From contig NZ_JAVHZV010000009.1 in the NCBI RefSeq assembly GCF_031119625.1, forward strand, positions 472,681 to 536,680: 64,000 bases of DNA. Direction: 5' to 3'. Positions 8,748 through 16,488 of the stretch are shown piece after piece. The stretch is from Pseudomonas sp. G34 (GTDB lineage: Bacteria > Pseudomonadota > Gammaproteobacteria > Pseudomonadales > Pseudomonadaceae). Within the stretch, counting starts at the first letter, position 1, and the number at the start of each line of letters is the position of its first letter. The notes under the pieces are model-generated. The model was not told the origin of the DNA, did not search any database, and worked only from the letters and a program-made list of their open reading frames with translations. The position numbers and the translations under genes were made by a program.

Positions 8748-11700
8748 TGGACCTTGGTCTGCCGCTTTCCCCGGCCCAGAAACAACTGGCCGAAGCCAAT
8801 CCGCAGGGGTATCGCTGGGTGCGCATGGCGCTCGCCGGTGTTGCCCCGGAGCGGGTCGAACAACGTCTGCGTGATCTGCTGAACAGCCATGAAGCGCTGC
8901 GCTTGCGCTACCAGCGCCCACTCGGCGCCACAGGCCTGCGCCAGCGCGTGGCCGAGCCGGGCGAGTTGCGCCTGGACTGGCGCCAGGCCGCTGCCGGCAC
9001 CGATGCGGCGGCCTGGCAGCGCGACGCCCAGGCCCAGTGCCAGGCGCAGCAGCCCGACCTGCTGGCCTGGTGGCGCGACGAGCAGCTATGGCTGGCACTG
9101 CCGGCCTACTCGCTGGACCTGCGCAGCCTCGAGCAACTGCGCCGTGAGCTGCTGGGGCAGGGCGCGGCACCGCAGGCCGAACCGATGCAGTACAGCGATT
9201 ACGCCGAGTGGATCGCCAGCCTGCAACTGGACGAAGACGCCGAGCAGGGCATGCAGTTCTGGCGCAACCTGGCCTTGCAGGAGGTGCCGGGGCTGCGCCT
9301 GATCGAACGCTATGGCATGGCCAGCGGTGCCCGTGGCTGCGTGCAGCAGCTGCTCGAACCTGCCTTGTGCGGTGCCGTGCAGGCACTGGCCAAGGGCGAG
9401 GCGCTGGCCGTCGAGCCGCTCGCCCTGGCAGCCTGGGGTGCCTTGCTCGGCCGCCTGAACGGTCAGCGCCATGCGCAACTGGGCCTGCAGCACGACCCGC
9501 GTGACGACTATGAGGAACTGCAGGGCGCCTACGGGCTGTTCGAGCAGACCCTGCCCATGCAGGTGCATCTGTCCGAGCACGCCAGTTGGGTCAGCCTGGC
9601 CCGGCAACTGGCCCGGCAACTGGAAAACGCCGTGCTCTGGCAGGAGTACCTCGGCCAGGCCGAGCTGCTGCCGGAGTGGCGCGCCAGCTATCAGGCCGGG
9701 CTGCGCGTGCAGCATCTGGCCGAGGTACCGGCGCTGCAGGCCCTGTCGCTCGACACACCGGTGGAGCTGCAACTGCACTGGCTGCTGGATGAGTCCGGCC
9801 AGGGCCAGTTGGCGCTGGTGTACGACACCGGGCTGTATCGCCGTGAGCAGATGCAACTCCTGCTGCGCCGCTACGCGCATTGGATCGGCCAGCTGCTGCA
9901 GGCACCGCAAGCGCCGCTGGACAGCCTGGATACCTTGCTGGCGGAAGAGGCGCAGCCGGTGGCGACTGGCGGAGAGCTACCAGCGGACATGGATATCGTC
10001 GAGCGCTTCCGTGCCCATGCGCGCAACCAGCCGCACAGCCCGGCGCTGCGCGATGGTCGGTGGGTGCTGTCTTACGCGGAGCTGGACGAGCTGAGCGAGC
10101 GGGTGGCCGGCAGCCTGCAGCAGGCCGGCGTTGGCCCGGATCAGGTGGTGGCGCTGCTGCTGCCGCGCGGCGCGCAGATGCTGGTGGCCATGCTGGCCTG
10201 CTTCAAGGCCGGTGCGGCCTACCTGCCGCTGGATCCGGCGCTGCCACCGCTACGCCTGGCCAGCATTCTTGACGATGCCAGACCAGCGCTTGTGCTGTAT
10301 CTGGATGAGCTGACAATGGCCTGCGAGGTGCCCAGCCTGGCCTGGTCGCAGGCCAGCAGCGCTGCGCCACTCGCGGCGCCTGTAGCCAGCGCGCCGCAGC
10401 ACCTGGCCTATGTGCTCTACACCTCGGGAACCAGCGGCAAGCCCAAGGGCGTGCAGATCGAGCAGGGGCAGCTACGCCACTATGCGAGCCAGATCACCCA
10501 TGCCCTGGATTTGCCGGCCGGTGCTCACTACGGGCTGGTGTCCTCGCTGCTCGCCGACCTGGGCAACACCGTGCTGTACCCGGCCTGGTTGCAGGGCGGC
10601 TGCGTGCACCTGCTGAGCCAGGCCAGCGTCACCGATGCACAGGCCTTCGCCGAGGAGCTGCGCGAGCATCCGCTGGATGTGCTGAAGATCGTTCCGTCGC
10701 ACCTGGAAGCCTTGATCGGCGAGCATCCGCTGGAGGGCGTGCTGCCCCGTCAGGTACTGGTGCTTGGCGGCGAATCGGTGGGTGAGAGCCTGCTGGCGCG
10801 CCTTGTACAGGCAGCAGCTGGCTGCCGCCTGTACAACCACTACGGGCCGAGCGAAACCACGGTCGGCGTGCTCTGGCGCGCCATCGATATCGAGCAGGGG
10901 GCGAGCGGCACGGCCCTGAACCAGGTGCTCGGCAACAACCGCATCTACCTGCTCGACGAACAACAGCGCCCCGTGCCCTGCGGGCAGGCGGGCGAGCTGT
11001 GCGTGGCCGGGGCGAGTGTCGGCCGTGGCTACCTGGGCAATGTCGGTAGCTCGGCATTCGGCCAGGACCCGCTGTCCGGCGCGCGCCTGTATCGCACCGG
11101 CGACCTGGCGTTGCGCCAGGCCGATGGCGCCTTGCGCATCCTCGGGCGCAATGATCAGCAGGTGAAGATTCGCGGTTTCCGTCTGGAACTGGCGGAGGTC
11201 GAACAGGCACTACGTGACCTGCCGGGCGTGCAACAGGCGGCGGTGCTGCTCGATGGCGAACGCCTGCTGGCCTTCATCGTGGAGGAGGAGGGGCAGAGTC
11301 GGGCAGCGAACCTGCTGCGCGATGACCTGGCCCAACAACTGCCGGACTACATGCTGCCCGCCGGCATCTTCGCCCTGAAAGCCCTGCCGCTGAACAGCAA
11401 TGGCAAGCTGGATCGTCAGGCGCTGCTGGCGCGTGCCCGGCAGCGCATGCAGGGCGCGCGGGTTGCCCCGGTCGGCGAACTGGAAAGTGCGGTGTTGGAA
11501 ATCTGGTGCCGTGTGCTGGGTGTCGAGGATCTCGGCGTGACCGATAACTTCTTCGCCATGGGCGGGCATTCCCTCGCGGCGATCAAGGTGGTGGCGCTGA
11601 TTCGCGAGCAACTGGGGCTCAACCCGCCAACCAATCTGCTGTTCGAGCGGCAGACCGTGCGCGAGCTGGTGCAGAGCCTCGATCAGGGCGCGAGTGGCGA

Positions 11701-12526
11701 GGGCTGGCAGGTGCTGAACGAAGTGGCCGGTGACGCGCCTGCCTTGCTTCTGGTGCACGGCGCGGAAGGCCACCTGAAAGACTACCGACCGTTGCTGGCG
11801 CAACTGGGCGAAGGCCAGGCCGCTTATGGTTTGACGGCATTTGATGAGGGTTGGCAAAGCAGGGATCTGGACGCGCTGCTGCAGCGCTATGTGCAGAGCA
11901 TTCCCGAGTCGCTCAAGCAGCGCCCGCTGGTGCTGCTCGGCTGGTGTCTGGCGTCGCGCCTGGCGCTGCTGTTGACGGCGCATCTGCAGGCCGCAGGCTT
12001 CAACGTCCAGGCCCTGGCGGTGGTGGATCATGATTCGCAGCGCAGCCTGGCGGGTGATGGCGACGAGGGGGGGCAGTTGCTCGCCGACCTGGTGTTCCTG
12101 TGTGGCAGCCGTGCGCGGCCGCTTGGCGATACCTTGCGCGAGCGGCTGGCCCGGCAACTGGTCGATTGCGATTATGCCGAGGGGGTGGCCCGCCTGCTGG
12201 CCGACGCCGAAGTGCGCGAGCATCTGCAATGGGAGGGTGCCGAGGCCGAGTTGCAGGCCGCGATGGTGCGCTACCGGACGATCAAGACGCGCCTGTACGA
12301 ACAGGCTCTACCGATGGTCGACGTGCCCATCTGGTTGTGGCGCAGCAATGCCCACGGCGACCTGCGCGCCGCCTGGCAGGCGCACACGCGCAAGGCGCTG
12401 CATTATCGGAGCCTGGATGTCGGCCATCATGCGATCCTTGCCGAGCCGCGCCTGAGTGCGGAGCTGTTGTCCTTGCTGGCGCCGAGCATTACGCCGCAAC
12501 ACCGAGCCGAGAGGGTATCGAACTGA
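8744..12526 (+). CDS. Terminal NRPS: interface-like C domain, A (Asp), T, thioesterase
   Basis: This 1260-residue synthetase completes and releases the peptide. The start is ATG 8744 with GGAG upstream, overlapping the previous stop (ATGA). Residues 1-~420 resemble a condensation domain, but the HHxxxDG position reads PAYSLDL (120-126), so it should not condense. It fits the 'interface' domain described for siderophore NRPSs that partner with a fused beta-hydroxylase. The A domain follows (~430-900); specificity residues DLTKVGHVG match the Asp code. The carrier domain has GGHSL near 950. The thioesterase (~990-1250) has GWCLA where GxSxG is expected, putting Cys1068 at the nucleophile position, and a late GHH for the catalytic His. 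The likely job is to load Asp, present it for hydroxylation, then release the chain. Confidence 0.93.
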   Translation: MMDLGLPLSPAQKQLAEANPQGYRWVRMALAGVAPERVEQRLRDLLNSHEALRLRYQRPLGATGLRQRVAEPGELRLDWRQAAAGTDAAAWQRDAQAQCQAQQPDLLAWWRDEQLWLALPAYSLDLRSLEQLRRELLGQGAAPQAEPMQYSDYAEWIASLQLDEDAEQGMQFWRNLALQEVPGLRLIERYGMASGARGCVQQLLEPALCGAVQALAKGEALAVEPLALAAWGALLGRLNGQRHAQLGLQHDPRDDYEELQGAYGLFEQTLPMQVHLSEHASWVSLARQLARQLENAVLWQEYLGQAELLPEWRASYQAGLRVQHLAEVPALQALSLDTPVELQLHWLLDESGQGQLALVYDTGLYRREQMQLLLRRYAHWIGQLLQAPQAPLDSLDTLLAEEAQPVATGGELPADMDIVERFRAHARNQPHSPALRDGRWVLSYAELDELSERVAGSLQQAGVGPDQVVALLLPRGAQMLVAMLACFKAGAAYLPLDPALPPLRLASILDDARPALVLYLDELTMACEVPSLAWSQASSAAPLAAPVASAPQHLAYVLYTSGTSGKPKGVQIEQGQLRHYASQITHALDLPAGAHYGLVSSLLADLGNTVLYPAWLQGGCVHLLSQASVTDAQAFAEELREHPLDVLKIVPSHLEALIGEHPLEGVLPRQVLVLGGESVGESLLARLVQAAAGCRLYNHYGPSETTVGVLWRAIDIEQGASGTALNQVLGNNRIYLLDEQQRPVPCGQAGELCVAGASVGRGYLGNVGSSAFGQDPLSGARLYRTGDLALRQADGALRILGRNDQQVKIRGFRLELAEVEQALRDLPGVQQAAVLLDGERLLAFIVEEEGQSRAANLLRDDLAQQLPDYMLPAGIFALKALPLNSNGKLDRQALLARARQRMQGARVAPVGELESAVLEIWCRVLGVEDLGVTDNFFAMGGHSLAAIKVVALIREQLGLNPPTNLLFERQTVRELVQSLDQGASGEGWQVLNEVAGDAPALLLVHGAEGHLKDYRPLLAQLGEGQAAYGLTAFDEGWQSRDLDALLQRYVQSIPESLKQRPLVLLGWCLASRLALLLTAHLQAAGFNVQALAVVDHDSQRSLAGDGDEGGQLLADLVFLCGSRARPLGDTLRERLARQLVDCDYAEGVARLLADAEVREHLQWEGAEAELQAAMVRYRTIKTRLYEQALPMVDVPIWLWRSNAHGDLRAAWQAHTRKALHYRSLDVGHHAILAEPRLSAELLSLLAPSITPQHRAERVSN

Positions 12527-14169
12527 TGATGTTATTGAAGGAGCTGCTGATTGATGCGCGCTGGCGCATTTTCCTGGCGGTGCTGTGCAGTGCCTTGAGT
12601 GCGGCCTGCAGCATCGGCCTGATCGGCTATATCAACCGCAGCCTGGAGCAGGGGCTGGATGACCTGAGCCAGGCGCTGGCGCTGTTCGCCGGCCTGCTGT
12701 TGCTGCTGTTCGTCAGCGGTACCCTGGCCCAGTGGCTGCTGGTGCAGATCGGCCATCGCCTGGTCTACCAGTTGCGCCTGCGCCTGGTCGGCAAGGTGCT
12801 GGGCACCGCCCTGGAACGCATCGAGCGACTGGGCAGCCCGCGCATCTACAACGCCCTGACCAAGGACGTGACCACCGTGGCCACGGCCTTCAAGCAACTG
12901 CCGATCTCCCTCTACAACGGCCTGCTGCTGGTGGCGGGCCTGGCTTACATGGCCTGGCTGAGCCTGCCGTTCTTCGCCCTGACCCTGGCGGTGATCGCCT
13001 TCGGCGTGGTGCTCGACGTGCTCCTCGGGCGCAAGGTCAAGCGCCTGATGCAGCAGGTGCGGCAGCAGGATGACCAGTTGACCGAACAGTTCGAGGCGAC
13101 CATCAACGGTCGCTGCGAACTGGCCTTGAGCCGCGAGCGTCGGCAACTGCTCTACAACCAGCGCCTGGAGCCGATCGCGCAGGCCTCGCTGCAGGCCTCG
13201 GTACGCGCCGATACCCTGTGGGCGATCAACCTGAACTGGACGTCGCTGCTGGTGTTCGTGCTGATCGGTACGCTGTTTTTCCTCGGTCAGGGCCTCGGGC
13301 TGCTGAGCCAGCAGGTGGTGGTGGGCTACGTGCTGGCGATCATGTTCCTGCGTACGCCGATCTCGATGATCCTCGATGCCGTGCCGGCGGTGATCCGCGG
13401 CCATGTGGCGCTGCAGGCCATCGACGACCTGGCCCTGGGCGAGACGGTGCACTTCACCCAGCCAGCCAAGGCCGCCGAGCCTTTCCGTGAGCTGCGCCTG
13501 AGCAACGTGCAATACCGCTACCCCGGGCAGGGCGATGAATTCGCCTTTCAGCTGGGCCCCATCGATCTGCAGGTTCGCCGTGGCGAACTGATCTTCATCG
13601 TCGGCGGTAACGGCAGCGGCAAGTCGACCCTGGCCAAGTTGCTGACCGGGCTCTATCAGCCCAGCGAGGGGACGGTGGCGCTCAATGGCGTGACGCTGGA
13701 TGCCGCGAACAGCGAGTGGCACCGCGAGCATTTCGCGGCGATCTTCGCCGACTTCTACCTGTTTGCCGATGTGCTCGGCGAGAACGGTCAGCTCGATGGG
13801 CTGGAGGAGCGGGTCGATCATTACCTGCAACGCCTGGGGCTGGCGCACAAGGTGCAGTTCGTGGCGGGACGGCTGTCCACCACGGCCCTGTCCCAAGGGC
13901 AGCGCAAGCGCCTGGCCCTGCTGTTGCTGATGATGGAGGGCCGCGAGGTGCTGCTGCTCGATGAATGGGCGGCGGATCAGGACCCGGTGTTCCGCCACGT
14001 CTTCTACCACGAGCTGCTGCCCGAGCTGCAGGCGGCCGGCAAGACGGTCATCGCCATCAGCCACGATGATCGCTACTTCGATGTGGCCGATCGCATCTAC
14101 CGGCTCGATTACGGCCAGTTGGTGGACTATGACCGCAGCAGCGAGAGCCCTTTCCAGCGGGTCATCTAG
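12526..14169 (+). CDS. Cyclic-peptide/siderophore export ABC transporter, fused permease and ATPase (PvdE/SyrD family)
   Basis: This 547-residue fused ABC transporter begins at ATG 12526, overlapping the NRPS stop (TGATG), so it is probably translationally coupled. The N-terminal ~310 residues hold about six hydrophobic segments. The C-terminal ATPase has Walker A GGNGSGKST, a signature region LSQGQRKRLALLL and Walker B VLLLDEWAADQDP, where the usual Glu is retained. Length and order match PvdE, which moves the pyoverdine precursor into the periplasm, and SyrD. The inferred role is export of the NRPS product across the inner membrane. The gene ends just before the convergent FhuF-like gene. 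Confidence 0.92.
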   Translation: MMLLKELLIDARWRIFLAVLCSALSAACSIGLIGYINRSLEQGLDDLSQALALFAGLLLLLFVSGTLAQWLLVQIGHRLVYQLRLRLVGKVLGTALERIERLGSPRIYNALTKDVTTVATAFKQLPISLYNGLLLVAGLAYMAWLSLPFFALTLAVIAFGVVLDVLLGRKVKRLMQQVRQQDDQLTEQFEATINGRCELALSRERRQLLYNQRLEPIAQASLQASVRADTLWAINLNWTSLLVFVLIGTLFFLGQGLGLLSQQVVVGYVLAIMFLRTPISMILDAVPAVIRGHVALQAIDDLALGETVHFTQPAKAAEPFRELRLSNVQYRYPGQGDEFAFQLGPIDLQVRRGELIFIVGGNGSGKSTLAKLLTGLYQPSEGTVALNGVTLDAANSEWHREHFAAIFADFYLFADVLGENGQLDGLEERVDHYLQRLGLAHKVQFVAGRLSTTALSQGQRKRLALLLLMMEGREVLLLDEWAADQDPVFRHVFYHELLPELQAAGKTVIAISHDDRYFDVADRIYRLDYGQLVDYDRSSESPFQRVI

Positions 14170-14183
14170 TGGTTTCGAGCGGG

Positions 14184-14909
14184 TTATTCGGGCGTCTTGG
14201 CACGGTCGAGCGGGCAACTGCCGCAATAGTCGACGCCCGGTAGGCGGTAACGAATGCAGCAGATACGCCGTAGCCGCTGCGGTTCGCTGGCGCCGACGTC
14301 CTTGTAGTACACCGGGGCGAACAGCGGATTGCGCCGGCCATCGGGGCGCAGGCGGCTTTCCAGTATGGCCCTGGCCGGGGCGGAGCAATCGGCCGTCGCC
14401 AGTGGATGCCGTTCGGTTTGTGTGGTGGCGAATTCGAAAAGGTTGCCGGCGTTGCTCCAGAACACTCGTGGCGAGGCCTTCGAGACCCTGGCCATGACCT
14501 CGATCGCCGGTTCCAGGTGCCCTTGTATCAAGGAGCTGAAGCGCTCGAAGGGCGAGCAGGGCGGCAGACTGCTGCCGTCATGGGGCAGGTGCAGGCCAAG
14601 CGGTTTGCCTTCTGCCGAAAGGGCGACGCCGACATCGCTCAGGGCGATAGGCAACTCGCGCTGCAAGAGCAGGTTGGCCGCCACGGTGGGGGCCAGGAAG
14701 CAGAAATACCATTTTGACCAGATAGAGGTCAGTGCTAGCAGATCGTCGGTGCCATGGCGGGCCGCCAGGTTGCCAATGAACGCGGCGAAATAGTCCGGCT
14801 GAAACAGTTGCGAGCCGGCAACTGCCTGCTGTTGATCACTGGCCAGCTGCAGGTTTTCGCCATAGTCCGCCAGGGGGCCGCTGAACAGCGGGGCGAGACT
14901 GGGGATCAC
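14184..14909 (-). CDS. FhuF-like ferric siderophore reductase (2Fe-2S)
   Basis: This 241-residue protein ends with ICCIRYRLPGVDYCGSC, the C-C-x10-C-x2-C cluster ligand pattern of the FhuF ferric-iron reductase family. Such cytoplasmic proteins release iron from imported ferric siderophores. The start used is GTG at 14909; the Shine-Dalgarno is poor because GAGG abuts the start, so the true start is less certain than the product. It is convergent with the exporter gene, 14 bases apart, and divergent from the MbtH gene. Its presence strongly favours a siderophore over a phytotoxin as the NRPS product. Confidence 0.85.
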   Translation of the reverse strand: MIPSLAPLFSGPLADYGENLQLASDQQQAVAGSQLFQPDYFAAFIGNLAARHGTDDLLALTSIWSKWYFCFLAPTVAANLLLQRELPIALSDVGVALSAEGKPLGLHLPHDGSSLPPCSPFERFSSLIQGHLEPAIEVMARVSKASPRVFWSNAGNLFEFATTQTERHPLATADCSAPARAILESRLRPDGRRNPLFAPVYYKDVGASEPQRLRRICCIRYRLPGVDYCGSCPLDRAKTPE

Positions 14910-15200
14910 CCTCGCAGCCCCGTGTCACCGTCAGGCGGCATTACGGAATGCTTGGTGAGAGGAGTTGTAGGTCGAGGCATGGGGAGGCACTTGCTGGTGA
15001 GACTCGTTATCACTGGCGTCGCCCAGTATAAACAAACCGGATGCATGCAGGCGAACCGGCCTGTAACACCAGGGAGTGTAAGCCCATCACGATAATATGT
15101 AATGATAATTGTTATTAACCGTATTATCCTGCGTTCGCTCGTATGCAAAGCTCAGGCTGCCCTGCGAGCACGCGCATCTTCAGTGGAAACGGAGTGGAAC
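14910..15200. other. Intergenic region between FhuF-like and MbtH genes
   Basis: No gene is seen in this 291-base divergent spacer. Its MbtH-proximal half is AT-rich relative to the surroundings and contains a Fur-box-like site. The MbtH reading frame stays open upstream into this region, but the strong GGAG ribosome site before 15201 marks the true start. Confidence 0.7.
15098..15116. promoter_or_regulatory. Putative Fur box upstream of MbtH/thioesterase genes
   Basis: Contains TAATGATAAT followed by TGTTAT and matches 14 of 19 positions of the classical Fur consensus. It lies about 85 bases upstream of the MbtH start, in a divergent spacer shared with the FhuF-like gene, so it could repress either or both under iron-replete conditions. 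Confidence 0.7.
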
Positions 15201-15416
15201 ATGAGTCTGGACAGTCCTGAAACGCGATTTTTGGTTGTGGTCAACGATGAGGAGCAGTACTCCATCTGGCCCGATTACAAGGAAATACCGCAAGGCTGGC
15301 GCACAGCCGGCAAGCAGGGCAGCAAGGAAGAGTGCCTGGGCTATATCGAGTCGGTGTGGACCGACATGCGGCCCTTGAGCTTGCGCCAAGCCATGCAGGC
15401 CCAGGATCGCGGTTGA
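15201..15416 (+). CDS. MbtH-like protein, NRPS adenylation partner
   Basis: This 71-residue protein carries the MbtH family pattern: N-D-E-E-x-Y-S-I-W-P near residue 17, G-W-R near 30 and S-V-W-T-D-M-R-P-L near 52, including the three conserved Trp. MbtH proteins bind and activate or stabilise adenylation domains. The start at 15201 follows GGAGTGGA. The stop overlaps the thioesterase start by one base (TGATG). It lies downstream of a Fur-box-like site and presumably serves the NRPSs at the window start. Confidence 0.93.
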   Translation: MSLDSPETRFLVVVNDEEQYSIWPDYKEIPQGWRTAGKQGSKEECLGYIESVWTDMRPLSLRQAMQAQDRG

Positions 15417-16192
15417 TGCATTGTGCTTCCAGCCCCTGGTTTTCGGTATTGCCGGGCGGCAGCCAGCCACCCGCGCTGCGACTGTACTGCTTCCCCTATG
15501 CCGGGGCGGGGCATACGGTTTTCCAGCATTGGCGCGCAGGGCTGACGGCCGACATCGAACTGGCGCTGGTCAAGTTACCGGGGCGCGGGGCGCGCTTTAG
15601 TGAGCCTCGAGCCGTTTCGTTGAACGAACTGGCTGAAGCCCTGGCCGCGGAAATCGCCCAGGCGAGTGCCGGTGGCGCTCCCTTCGCTTTCTTCGGCCAC
15701 AGCATGGGGGCGTTGCTGGCTTTCGAGACGGCGCGAAAGCTGGCCCGGCAGAGTCTAGCGCCCACCATGCTGCTGGTATCGGCCCGCACGGCGCCAGCCG
15801 CCCACGGCTGGCGCGAGCGGGTGGCGGATCTACCGCCTGCGCAGTTTCTGGAGGTCATTCGTGGCATGAACGGGATGCCTCGGGAGTTGCTGGACAACCC
15901 TGAATGGGTCGAGCTGTTCCTGCCGATCATCCGTGATGATTTCGCACTCTGCGAAGACTACCGCTACAGCGCCGAGCCGCCCCTGGCATGCCCCATTCAG
16001 GTATTGGCAGGGGAAACCGATGCGAGCGTGCCGCTGCCCTTGCTCGAGGGCTGGGCCCGGGAAAGCCTGGGCGGCTGCCAGACCTGGTTGTTTCCCGGTG
16101 GGCATTTCTACCTGTTCGAGCACGAAGCCGAGTTGCTGGTACGCATGCAGCGACTGCTGCTCGGCGAGCCGCGCAAACAGGCGGCTGGCTGA
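15416..16192 (+). CDS. Type II (editing) thioesterase of the NRPS cluster
   Basis: This 258-residue alpha/beta hydrolase resembles GrsT/PvdG proteofreading thioesterases, which remove wrong or stalled groups from carrier domains. It has the early CFPYAGAG motif, the nucleophile motif GHSMGA and a late GGHFYLFEH with the catalytic His. ATG 15416 overlaps the MbtH stop, implying translational coupling. Unlike the terminal thioesterase of the NRPS, it has an ordinary Ser nucleophile. Confidence 0.92.
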   Translation: MHCASSPWFSVLPGGSQPPALRLYCFPYAGAGHTVFQHWRAGLTADIELALVKLPGRGARFSEPRAVSLNELAEALAAEIAQASAGGAPFAFFGHSMGALLAFETARKLARQSLAPTMLLVSARTAPAAHGWRERVADLPPAQFLEVIRGMNGMPRELLDNPEWVELFLPIIRDDFALCEDYRYSAEPPLACPIQVLAGETDASVPLPLLEGWARESLGGCQTWLFPGGHFYLFEHEAELLVRMQRLLLGEPRKQAAG

Positions 16193-16488
16193 GCGGGCGT
16201 CAATCGGTCAAGCATTCCAGCCTCATGCGTTCTGTCGTGATTGCCACTGATGGCAATCCCTATCTTTCGCGTGTTGTGCCGTATCTCTCATCTGTCCCAT
16301 TTGATTAATGTAATGGTAGTAATTATCATTTGTAATATGACGCTGATCATGGCCTTGCGGGTGACCTTGCCCGGCAGCCGATAACCGCCACCTGGCATCG
16401 CCTGAGTTGGCGGATCGTCCGCTGCACGATGCACGTTCCGGCAGCGTCGCCAGATAACGCGCTATCCGCGCGACACGAGGATGCACGC
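16193..16488. other. Intergenic region upstream of the aminotransferase gene
   Basis: No gene is seen in these 296 bases. A Fur-box-like site occupies 16315-16333. The aminotransferase frame is open back to 16429, but the ATG at 16489 with upstream GAGG is preferred. Confidence 0.65.
16315..16333. promoter_or_regulatory. Putative Fur box upstream of the diaminobutyrate aminotransferase
   Basis: AATTATCATT core with a partly matching left half; 13 of 19 positions fit the Fur consensus. The core is the reverse complement of the core in the box at 15098. It lies about 155 bases upstream of the aminotransferase start. Confidence 0.65.

Noticed and set aside
1..14169. Syringomycin-like phytotoxin cluster
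   Set aside because: SyrP-like hydroxylase and SyrD-like exporter would allow it, but FhuF, Fur-like sites and the Asp/Gly/OH-Asp code favour a siderophore.
12532..14388. Minus-strand frame opposite the ABC exporter
   Set aside because: H/Q-rich antisense translation; the exporter has all ATPase motifs.
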